A stretch of 5,526 nt of DNA from an uncultured Lachnospiraceae bacterium (GTDB taxonomy: Bacteria > Bacillota > Clostridia > Lachnospirales > Lachnospiraceae), in contig CANQEC010000175.1 in the NCBI GenBank assembly GCA_947594335.1, forward strand, positions 1-5,526, read 5' to 3'. Shown here in pieces: positions 1-4,947 of the stretch. Made by a program: the position numbers and the translations under genes. Each line of letters begins with the position of its first letter. The stretch's first letter is position 1. The notes under the pieces were generated by a model. The model worked only from the letters and a program-made list of their open reading frames with translations. It did no database searches and was not told the DNA's origin.

Positions 1-317
1 AGAAAAGCTTCCTCGATCCGCTCAAATTCTTTATCAAGCGACAACTCCAGTCCGAGCTCGTCGATGATCTCCTGATATCTGCCGCGGATTTTTCTCAGTA
101 TCCTTTTATACCGCCCGCCGCTGCTCGCCTCCTCATAGCAGCGGTAAAGAAGATCCGTCACTTTTTCATCCCCGCTGTCCCGTTTTCCGGGCGCGGACGG
201 CACAATATAGCGCCTCGCGGGATCCGCGTTCACGATCTCTTTCACCTTGCGGAACTGCGCGGCGTCCGCCAGCGAACTTCCCCCGAATTTTGCAACCTTA
301 ATCTTCTGGTCTGCCAT
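1..317 (-). CDS. Aspartokinase (aspartate kinase), N-terminal part, runs off the left edge
   Basis: Aspartokinase phosphorylates L-aspartate with ATP, the first step to lysine, threonine, methionine and diaminopimelate. About 105 N-terminal residues are visible. They begin MADQKIKVAKFGGSSLADAA, carrying the KFGG(T/S)S signature of the amino-acid kinase fold at residues 10-15. A VPSAPGKR segment (39-46) and KVTDLL (52-57) resemble the monofunctional AKIII-like class (B. subtilis YclM/ThrD type). The catalytic remainder and the ACT regulatory domains lie outside the window. The start at 317 is fixed by a strong GGGAGGAG ribosome site at 321-328. The gene has its own promoter at 438-466 and is separated from the aldehyde dehydrogenase gene by a terminator, so it is probably an independent unit. 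I give no symbol because lysC, yclM and thrD are all used for this family. Confidence 0.93.
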   Translation of the reverse strand, partial: MADQKIKVAKFGGSSLADAAQFRKVKEIVNADPARRYIVPSAPGKRDSGDEKVTDLLYRCYEEASSGGRYKRILRKIRGRYQEIIDELGLELSLDKEFERIEEAF

Positions 318-437
318 ATTCTCCTCCCTGTTTTTTCGGCACAGGCCGCTTCTTCTTTATCCGTACCAGAACGCTCCTGCTTCCGTAAAATTTTCCCTTC
401 CTCTGCGGTGGTATCTGCAGGGGGGACATCGACTGCT

Positions 438-466
438 ATCATAGCATTTTGGAGTATCAATGTCCA
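438..466 (-). promoter_or_regulatory. Sigma-A-like promoter for the aspartokinase gene
   Basis: Read on the minus strand, a -35 box TGGACA (461-466, 5/6 match to TTGACA) is followed by a 17-bp spacer and a -10 box TATGAT (438-443, 5/6 match). A TG one base before the -10 makes it an extended -10. The start of transcription would fall near 431-434, leaving a leader of about 115 nt before the aspartokinase start. It lies just after the aldehyde dehydrogenase terminator, which fits a separate transcription unit. Confidence 0.7.
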
Positions 467-481
467 GTCAGTAATAAAAAA

Positions 482-523
482 CGCGCCTCAAAAATGCCCC
501 AGAAGGCAGAAAACAAGGCCGCG
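482..523 (-). terminator. Intrinsic terminator after the aldehyde dehydrogenase gene
   Basis: On the minus strand the arm at 516-523 (CGCGGCCT) pairs with 482-488 (AGGCGCG): seven pairs with one bulged base. An inner TGCC/GGCA hairpin (505-508 with 495-498) closes part of the loop. The right arm is followed at once by TTTTTTATT (473-481). It lies about 60 bp after the stop codon and just before the aspartokinase promoter. The left arm can also join a different, mutually exclusive hairpin with 539-550. The wide loop lowers certainty about the exact fold. Confidence 0.6.
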
Positions 524-584
524 CAGATTTCTCCGGGACGGCCTGTTCTGTGATTTTTTATTTTGAGAGGAAACCGCCGGCGCT

Positions 585-1955
585 CTAGCGAAGAAACATC
601 CGCAGAAGCGCCTGCTTCCACCAGGTATACGGCTGATAGCGGATCGGCAGATCAAGCCAGTTATACTTTTTCACAATGCTTCTGCGATGGCAGAACAGTT
701 CAAAGCTGTCCTTTCCGTGATAGCTTCCCATACCGCTGTTTCCGACGCCTCCGAATCCCATCGCCGAGGTGGCGAGATGGATGATTGTGTCGTTGACGCA
801 TCCGCCTCCGAAGCTGCAGGAATTTAAAATTCTGCGCTCCGTGCTCCGGCTGTTTGTGAACAGATACAGCGCCAACGGTTTTTCATGACCGTTCACATAG
901 GTAATCACCTCGGAAATTTCCCGGAAAGTCATGACCGGAAGGATGGGGCCGAAAATTTCCTCTTTCATAACCGGAGACGACGGAGTGATCCCTTCCAGAA
1001 CGGTCGGAGCGATCTGAAGCGTATCCTCCTTCGATTCCCCTCCGATCCTGACAGTCTCCCCGTCCATCAGCCCGAGCAGCCGCCTGAAATGTTTTTCATT
1101 TACGCTCTTCCCGTAATCGGGATTATCCAGCGGATTCTCCCCGAACTGCCCGCGGATGCATTTTCCGATTTCACACAGCAGCGTTTCCTTCACATCCTCA
1201 TGGACAAACAGATAGTCCGGAGCGACGCAGGTCTGCCCCAGATTCAGGTATTTCCCGAAAACGATCCGGGCAGCGGCCCGCTTCAGATTCGCCGTCCGGT
1301 CCACAATGCACGGACTCTTTCCGCCAAGCTCCAGGCAGACGGGCGTCAGATTCCCGGCAGCCTGTTTCATCACAAGCTTTCCGACCCTGACGCTTCCCGT
1401 GAAAAAGATAAAATCAAATTTCTGTTCCAGAAGGCGCGCGTTTTCCGCTCTTCCTCCCTCGACGACGGCGACAAAATGGGAAGCGAAACATTCTTTTATG
1501 AGCTTCGCCACAACGTGCGAGGTCGCGGGAGCATAGGCGCTTGGCTTGATCACCGCGCAGTTTCCGGCGGCGATCGCTCCGATCAGCGGCTCCACTGACA
1601 GCATGAACGGATAGTTCCACGGCGACATGATAAGCACCACGCCGTAAGGCTCCGGCGATGTAAAACTCTTCGCGTGAAACTGCGCGAGCGGCGTCCTTAC
1701 ACGCTTTTCTCCGGCAAGCCTTCTCAGGTTTCGTATCATCCAGGACAGCTCGCTGAGCACCATGCCGGTCTCGCACATATACCCCTCAGCCGCCGATTTC
1801 CCCAGATCCTCCTTCAGGGCCGCGTGAATCTCGTCCTCATGATTTAAAATCGCACGCTTTAATGTCTGCAGCGCTCCGATCCTCCATCCTGTCGAGCGGG
1901 TTTTTCCTTTTGCAAACCAGACCCTCTGTTCCTTTACAATTTTCTCAATCTCCAT
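585..1955 (-). CDS. NAD(P)-dependent aldehyde dehydrogenase, class-3 (ALDH3/YwdH-like) type
   Basis: Oxidises an aldehyde to the carboxylic acid with NAD(P)+; cytosolic in most bacteria of this family. Numbering from a methionine 8 codons further upstream (frame opening at 1979), the family motifs are all present: SPWNYPF with the oxyanion Asn at 122, FTGS (193-196) in the cofactor-binding fold, LELGGKSP with general base Glu217, GQTC with nucleophile Cys251, and EEIFGP (340-345). The C-terminal segment DLPIRYQPY is typical of prokaryotic class-3-like enzymes, and the length of 456 aa is normal. I chose MEIEKIVKEQR at 1955 because homologues start this way; the 1979 start remains possible, and neither has a strong ribosome site. 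It is the last gene of the marR-SCP2-adh-aldH unit, 116 nt after the alcohol dehydrogenase. The substrate is unknown; class-3 enzymes often take aromatic or medium/long-chain aldehydes, so a hydrophobic aldehyde is plausible but inferred. Confidence 0.93.
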   Translation of the reverse strand: MEIEKIVKEQRVWFAKGKTRSTGWRIGALQTLKRAILNHEDEIHAALKEDLGKSAAEGYMCETGMVLSELSWMIRNLRRLAGEKRVRTPLAQFHAKSFTSPEPYGVVLIMSPWNYPFMLSVEPLIGAIAAGNCAVIKPSAYAPATSHVVAKLIKECFASHFVAVVEGGRAENARLLEQKFDFIFFTGSVRVGKLVMKQAAGNLTPVCLELGGKSPCIVDRTANLKRAAARIVFGKYLNLGQTCVAPDYLFVHEDVKETLLCEIGKCIRGQFGENPLDNPDYGKSVNEKHFRRLLGLMDGETVRIGGESKEDTLQIAPTVLEGITPSSPVMKEEIFGPILPVMTFREISEVITYVNGHEKPLALYLFTNSRSTERRILNSCSFGGGCVNDTIIHLATSAMGFGGVGNSGMGSYHGKDSFELFCHRRSIVKKYNWLDLPIRYQPYTWWKQALLRMFLR

Positions 1956-2071
1956 GAATCCGTCATCCCTTCCCGGCATTTCTGACGCCTGCCCGAATAG
2001 TTTTGCCGCGCTGCCGTCCCCATCTCTTTTTCTGTTCTTCGTGTGACATTCCCTGTCTCATTTTGAAGCGC

Positions 2072-3250
2072 TTATTCATAACACTTCTCCAGGATCTTCA
2101 TGACCGCCTCAAACGTAACCTCGCGCGGATTTACAATACATGCCCCGTCGTTCAGCGCCGTTTTCGCCACCTGCGGGAACAGCCCCGGATCTGCCCCGGC
2201 CTCTTTGAGCGTCAGAGGAAGCCCCGTCAGCTCGTGCAGCTGCTTTCTCAGATGTATCACTTCCCGGATCGACCGGTCCGCCCTTTTTGACGGTTCCGTC
2301 GCCTGATAAACCTCCGGCCCCGCCAGGTACAGAAGCAGTTCCCCGTAGGCATCGCGGCAGACCTTCCGGTTAAAAATCATCCCGGCCGGAAGCAGGATAT
2401 TCATCGCGTCTCCGTGCGGAATATGACAGACGCCTCCCAGTGCATGTCCGACCGCGTGAATGACCCCGACCATACTGTTCCCGAATGCCGCCCCTGCCAG
2501 ATAACTCGCGTTGGCAAGCGCCATTCTCGTCTCTTTTGAACGTCCGCGGCGCACGGCCTTCACAAGATTATCGCGCACAAGGCGGACCGCCGATGCCGCA
2601 TAGGCATCGCTGATCGGATTTTTCTGCATGCAGCTGTACGCCTCGATTGCGTGACAGAGCGTATCCATCCCGGTTGACGCCGTAATCCTCGGCGGAAGCG
2701 TCATCGTCATCCGCGGATCAAGTACCGCCACGTCCGGCATGAGATGCTGGGAAATATATTCCATCTTAATATGGAGAGACGGATTTTTTATAACGGCAAC
2801 CGGCGTCGCCTCACTTCCCGTGCCTGCCGTCGTCGGAAGCGCCACAAACGGCACATACTTTCCCCTGGGAAGACACTCGCATCCCATCAGGTCCAGAAGA
2901 TCATCCGCATCCTGGCTGATCAGCAGACGGACCCCCTTCGCCGTGTCAAGCACGCTGCCGCCGCCAACCGCGATCAGACCGTCGCAGCCAAATTCCCGGT
3001 ACTCCCTCGCGATCCGGTTTACCACATCGATGCTGCTGTCCCGCGGGATGTCCGTAAAAACACGTCCCGGCTGAACCGTGTGCAGGGCGTCCAGCACAAT
3101 CCCCAGTGTTCCGATCTTTTCAAGCACACGGTCACTGAGTACCATTGGGTGAAGCACCCCCAGTATCTCAAGTTCATACTCCAGATTATCAGCCGCCCCT
3201 TTTCCGGAGCAGAGCTTTGTGGGGTTTGTAAATTCAAAATATGATGTCAT
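2072..3250 (-). CDS. Iron-containing alcohol dehydrogenase (group III)
   Basis: Interconverts an alcohol and its aldehyde or ketone with NAD(P)(H), using a divalent metal, normally Fe2+. The 392-aa protein has the usual family length and is intact. The nucleotide-binding GGGSVLDTAKG lies at residues 96-106 and the PTTAGTGSE family signature at 139-147. Likely metal ligands are Asp196 and His200 in GMDTLCHAIEAY, His265 in GVIHAVGHALGG, and His279 in CHIPHGDA; their spacing matches FucO/1,3-propanediol dehydrogenase-type enzymes. The start at 3250 has a moderate GAAGGA site (3255-3260) with a short 4-nt gap. It lies 110 nt after the SCP2-like gene, across a perfect hairpin, and 116 nt before the aldehyde dehydrogenase. 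Pairing with the latter suggests a two-step alcohol-to-acid route. The substrate cannot be read from the sequence. Confidence 0.95.
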   Translation of the reverse strand: MTSYFEFTNPTKLCSGKGAADNLEYELEILGVLHPMVLSDRVLEKIGTLGIVLDALHTVQPGRVFTDIPRDSSIDVVNRIAREYREFGCDGLIAVGGGSVLDTAKGVRLLISQDADDLLDLMGCECLPRGKYVPFVALPTTAGTGSEATPVAVIKNPSLHIKMEYISQHLMPDVAVLDPRMTMTLPPRITASTGMDTLCHAIEAYSCMQKNPISDAYAASAVRLVRDNLVKAVRRGRSKETRMALANASYLAGAAFGNSMVGVIHAVGHALGGVCHIPHGDAMNILLPAGMIFNRKVCRDAYGELLLYLAGPEVYQATEPSKRADRSIREVIHLRKQLHELTGLPLTLKEAGADPGLFPQVAKTALNDGACIVNPREVTFEAVMKILEKCYE

Positions 3251-3301
3251 GTTTTCCTTCTCACTCCATATCCGTTATGATAAATTTTCGCCGAAACTGC
3301 G

Positions 3302-3322
3302 CTGCGCTTTCTCAAAGCGCAG
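3302..3322 (-). repeat. Perfect inverted repeat (9-bp stem, 3-nt loop) inside the operon
   Basis: CTGCGCTTT (3302-3310) and its exact reverse complement (3314-3322) enclose a 3-nt loop in the gap between the SCP2-like and alcohol dehydrogenase genes. On the transcribed strand the hairpin is followed by CGCAGTTTCGG, which is not a T-run, so it is not a convincing intrinsic terminator. An mRNA processing or stability element, or a partial attenuator changing expression between the first two and last two genes, is possible. Confidence 0.55.
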
Positions 3323-3360
3323 AACCGCGGCCTTTTATTCAGGCTGCACCCGCCCTGGTC

Positions 3361-3846
3361 TCAGTTCCCGTTTTCCAGCAGCGCGAGCGCATAAACCTCA
3401 AGCGCAGGAATCTGCTTCCCCGGCAGCTCCTTTAAAATTCTTCTGGACATAAATCCCGGGAACAGATAGCCTTCCAGATATTCAACGCACCTTACGAAGC
3501 TCATGGTCTGGAAGATGTCTCCCTCCAGGAAAAACAGATGCTCCGCGTACGCGTCAGCCACACTCTTCTGTCCGCTCAGCACCTGAAACGCGCCTTCTAC
3601 CGACTTAAACCGCATTGTAATATCCGCCTTCTGCGCCCGTTTCAGCTTTACGATTCCGTGTTCCCTGTCATGCCGCACCACAAGAACCGCCCCTCCAAAG
3701 CCGCAGACCAGCTTCAGCGTCAGATCGTCTGCCCAGCCGTCGATCTCTTTTCGCACGCGGCTGTCCTTGCGGTACAGCACACGAAAGCTGCGGTACAGCA
3801 CCTCCAGAACAATTCTGTCCGCCTGATTCATCAATTCCCGTTTCAT
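3361..3846 (-). CDS. Small SCP2-like (sterol carrier protein 2 fold) protein
   Basis: A 161-aa soluble protein without signal peptide or membrane segment. I judge it SCP2-like from the pattern in residues 40-125: beta-rich stretches (DLTLKLVCGFGGAVLVV, GIVKLKRAQKADITMRF) followed by a helical part with a VLSGQKSVADAYAEHLFFLEGD motif, resembling the SCP2 pattern in which a helix leads into a 'l.GD' turn. Family members bind lipids, sterols, acyl chains or other hydrophobic ligands in a tunnel; they are usually not catalytic alone. An additional N-terminal helix (1-35) and a C-terminal tail (130-161) flank the domain. Its ATG overlaps the marR stop codon as ATGA (3843-3846), with an AGGAGG site (3855-3860) inside marR, so the two are likely translationally coupled. 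It may deliver or sequester a hydrophobic substrate for the downstream dehydrogenases or affect the regulator. The family call is by eye and moderately sure; the ligand is unknown. Confidence 0.75.
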   Translation of the reverse strand: MKRELMNQADRIVLEVLYRSFRVLYRKDSRVRKEIDGWADDLTLKLVCGFGGAVLVVRHDREHGIVKLKRAQKADITMRFKSVEGAFQVLSGQKSVADAYAEHLFFLEGDIFQTMSFVRCVEYLEGYLFPGFMSRRILKELPGKQIPALEVYALALLENGN

Positions 3847-4412
3847 CCCTGTTTCCTCCTGTTCCTTTCCTTTCCCTCTGCCTTCACACTGCGGGCCGGC
3901 AATTCTTCGGCCTCCTTTTCGGATTTCTGTCCATCCCCGGAAAACTGTTCCTTCGCCCTGGCCTCTTCCTCCATCATTTCACCAAAACAGACCGTCACTT
4001 CTCCCAGCAGCCGGACAAGACTGCGGATCTTTTCTTCTCCGAGCCGCTCAATCACTCCTTCGGGAAGCCGCAGAATTTCCCTGTGCGCTTTCTCATACAC
4101 TCTGGTTCCCTGATCCGTAAGCCTGATATGTATATTGCGCCTGTCAACACTGGATCTCGTACGGCTGATCAGCCCGTCCTGCTCCAGATGTCCCAGAATC
4201 ACGTTCATCTGCGGCTTCAGAATCCGCAGTCCCATGCAGAGATCTGTCGCCGTGAGCGGGGCGCCGCCCCTTTTTTCCTGACGGTAGAGGAGATTGCAGA
4301 CCATCGACTCATTAAATGTCATCGCGGAAACAAGCCGCTCGTTGATGATGGACAGTGATACCGCAAGCCATCTTTCCAGAAGCTCCTCACTCAAAAGTTC
4401 TCTCTCTGTCAT
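3843..4412 (-). CDS. MarR-family transcriptional regulator
   Basis: A 189-aa winged-helix DNA-binding protein, expected to act as a dimer and respond to a small, often hydrophobic or phenolic, ligand. The core (about residues 10-147) has the MarR layout. The helix-turn-helix is in LTATDLCMGLRILKPQMNVI (53-72), with the recognition helix about 66-78. The wing, near 84-101, contains DRRNIHIRLTDQG with the conserved Asp90-x-Arg. A long dimerisation helix follows. Residues about 148-189 form an unusual Glu/Lys/Arg-rich tail, low in complexity and probably disordered. The frame opens at 4430, but that ATG is inside the ribosome site; I chose MTERELLSEE at 4412 because AGGAGGA (4421-4427) lies 8 nt upstream. 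It is first in its unit, with a consensus promoter and overlapping palindrome upstream, which implies autoregulation. Its stop overlaps the next start by ATGA. Confidence 0.92.
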   Translation of the reverse strand: MTERELLSEELLERWLAVSLSIINERLVSAMTFNESMVCNLLYRQEKRGGAPLTATDLCMGLRILKPQMNVILGHLEQDGLISRTRSSVDRRNIHIRLTDQGTRVYEKAHREILRLPEGVIERLGEEKIRSLVRLLGEVTVCFGEMMEEEARAKEQFSGDGQKSEKEAEELPARSVKAEGKERNRRKQG

Positions 4413-4420
4413 CCCGGTCT

Positions 4421-4427
4421 TCCTCCT
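4421..4427 (-). promoter_or_regulatory. Ribosome binding site that fixes the marR start
   Basis: AGGAGGA on the minus strand lies 8 nt before the ATG at 4412. An ATG at 4430 sits immediately upstream of this site and would have it inside its own coding sequence, so 4412 is the better start. Confidence 0.8.
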
Positions 4428-4447
4428 CATTTTATGCGCAGGCCCAC

Positions 4448-4472
4448 TAATTGTTTATTTCCTTAACATTTA
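4448..4472. promoter_or_regulatory. Candidate MarR operator: 25-bp imperfect palindrome
   Basis: The stretch 4448-4472 is an AT-rich palindrome centred on 4460, with 8 of 12 half-site positions complementary: TAA.TGTT.A on the left matches T.AACA.TTA on the right. It overlaps the -10 box and the expected transcription start of the marR unit. Length, composition and position suit a MarR dimer that represses its own promoter. That this MarR binds it is inference; AT-rich DNA produces such palindromes by chance at some rate. Confidence 0.45.
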
Positions 4473-4497
4473 TATGTCCCGCAGGACTGTTTGTCAA
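4469..4497 (-). promoter_or_regulatory. Near-consensus sigma-A promoter of the marR-SCP2-adh-aldH unit
   Basis: On the minus strand a perfect -35 box TTGACA (4492-4497) is followed by a 17-bp spacer and the -10 box TATAAA (4469-4474, 5/6). Transcription should begin near 4462, about 50 nt before the marR start. An AT-rich stretch directly upstream (4498-4507), also the tail of the spoVA terminator, may act like an UP element. Such a strong promoter normally needs repression, which fits the palindrome over its -10/start region. Confidence 0.8.
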
Positions 4498-4537
4498 GAA
4501 TAAAATACGGCCCCAGCTTTAAAAACAGCTGGAGCCG
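4498..4537 (-). terminator. Strong intrinsic terminator after spoVAE
   Basis: An 11-bp stem (4508-4518 with 4527-4537, one G-U pair in RNA) with an 8-nt loop ends, on the minus strand, in TATTTTATTC (4498-4507). It begins 4 nt after the spoVAE stop codon, so it closes the spoVA unit. The opposite direction also has a T-rich tail, but no gene converges here. Confidence 0.85.
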
Positions 4538-4541
4538 CGCT

Positions 4542-4898
4542 TTATTTCTTCATCTTTGGTTCAAATACTCTGCTTGCAAGGTAGGAGAAAACCAGCGCCG
4601 CGCTGATTCCCACCGCACTCGCCTTAAATCCCCCCATAAACAAACCCAGCAGTCCTTCTGAATCCACCGCTTCCTTCACGCCCTTCCACAGAACGTTTCC
4701 AAACCCGGGCAGAGGCACAGAAGCGCCTGCACCCGCAAATTCTGTCAGCGGCCCGTACAGGCCGAACGCCCCAAGCACCGCTCCCGCGCAGACAAGGATT
4801 ACCATGACACGGCCCGGAAGCAATGTCGTTTTCTCCAGCAGGATCTGGACAAGCGCACAGATCAGACCTCCCACCCAGAAGGCATTGACATAATCCAT
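4542..4898 (-). CDS. spoVAE: Stage V sporulation protein AE (SpoVAE)
   Basis: A small integral membrane protein of the SpoVA complex in the forespore/spore inner membrane. The complex takes dipicolinic acid (Ca-DPA) into the spore during sporulation and releases it at germination. The 118-aa product starts MDYVNAFWVGGLICALVQIL. Hydrophobic segments lie at about residues 6-22, 31-55 and 88-108, with a glycine-rich FGLYGPLTEFAGAGASVPLPGFG stretch between (about 51-73) that is characteristic of the family. The start at 4898 is preceded by AGAGGAG (4907-4913) at 8 nt; an earlier in-frame ATG at 4916 lies upstream of that site and is unlikely. It follows spoVAD by 49 nt and is the last gene of the unit here. 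Expression is expected from a forespore (sigma-G) promoter outside the window, based on the known family. Confidence 0.95.
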   Translation of the reverse strand: MDYVNAFWVGGLICALVQILLEKTTLLPGRVMVILVCAGAVLGAFGLYGPLTEFAGAGASVPLPGFGNVLWKGVKEAVDSEGLLGLFMGGFKASAVGISAALVFSYLASRVFEPKMKK

Positions 4899-4906
4899 AT
4901 GAAAAA

Positions 4907-4913
4907 CTCCTCT
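4907..4913 (-). promoter_or_regulatory. Ribosome binding site that fixes the spoVAE start
   Basis: AGAGGAG on the minus strand lies 8 nt before the ATG at 4898, favouring that start over the in-frame ATG at 4916. Confidence 0.75.
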
Positions 4914-4947
4914 CATTATTTATCACGTATCCGCAGTTTGCGCTGCT

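Noticed and set aside
318..431. Lysine riboswitch upstream of aspartokinase
   Set aside because: The leader from the predicted start site is only about 115 nt, shorter than a lysine riboswitch, and I see neither its conserved core segments nor a terminator hairpin with a T-run in this stretch.
242..460. 72-codon minus-strand frame upstream of and overlapping aspartokinase
   Set aside because: Starts inside the predicted promoter, upstream of the transcription start, and overlaps the aspartokinase N-terminus out of frame; no domain or ribosome site.
885..1598. Long plus-strand open frame (237 codons) opposite the aldehyde dehydrogenase
   Set aside because: It is wholly antisense to a motif-complete ALDH gene, has no recognisable domain or ribosome site, and its Arg/Pro/Asp-rich composition is that of a shadow frame in GC-rich DNA.
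1963..2061. 32-codon minus-strand frame between the alcohol and aldehyde dehydrogenase genes (starts MRQGMSHEEQKKRWGRQRGK)
   Set aside because: Its stop lies 7 nt before the chosen aldehyde dehydrogenase ATG, so translational coupling crossed my mind, but it has no ribosome site, no recognisable family, and this length arises easily by chance. Conservation in relatives would revive it.
2744..3244. Plus-strand open frame (166 codons) opposite the alcohol dehydrogenase
   Set aside because: Antisense shadow of an intact iron-alcohol dehydrogenase; no family resemblance and basic low-information composition.
3251..3360. Internal promoter for the alcohol dehydrogenase
   Set aside because: A TATCAT-like -10 can be found (minus strand near 3280), but there is no acceptable -35 at 16-18 bp.
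3538..4113. Plus-strand open frame (191 codons) spanning the SCP2-like and marR genes
   Set aside because: Crosses two well-supported minus-strand genes, with no domain or start signals of its own.
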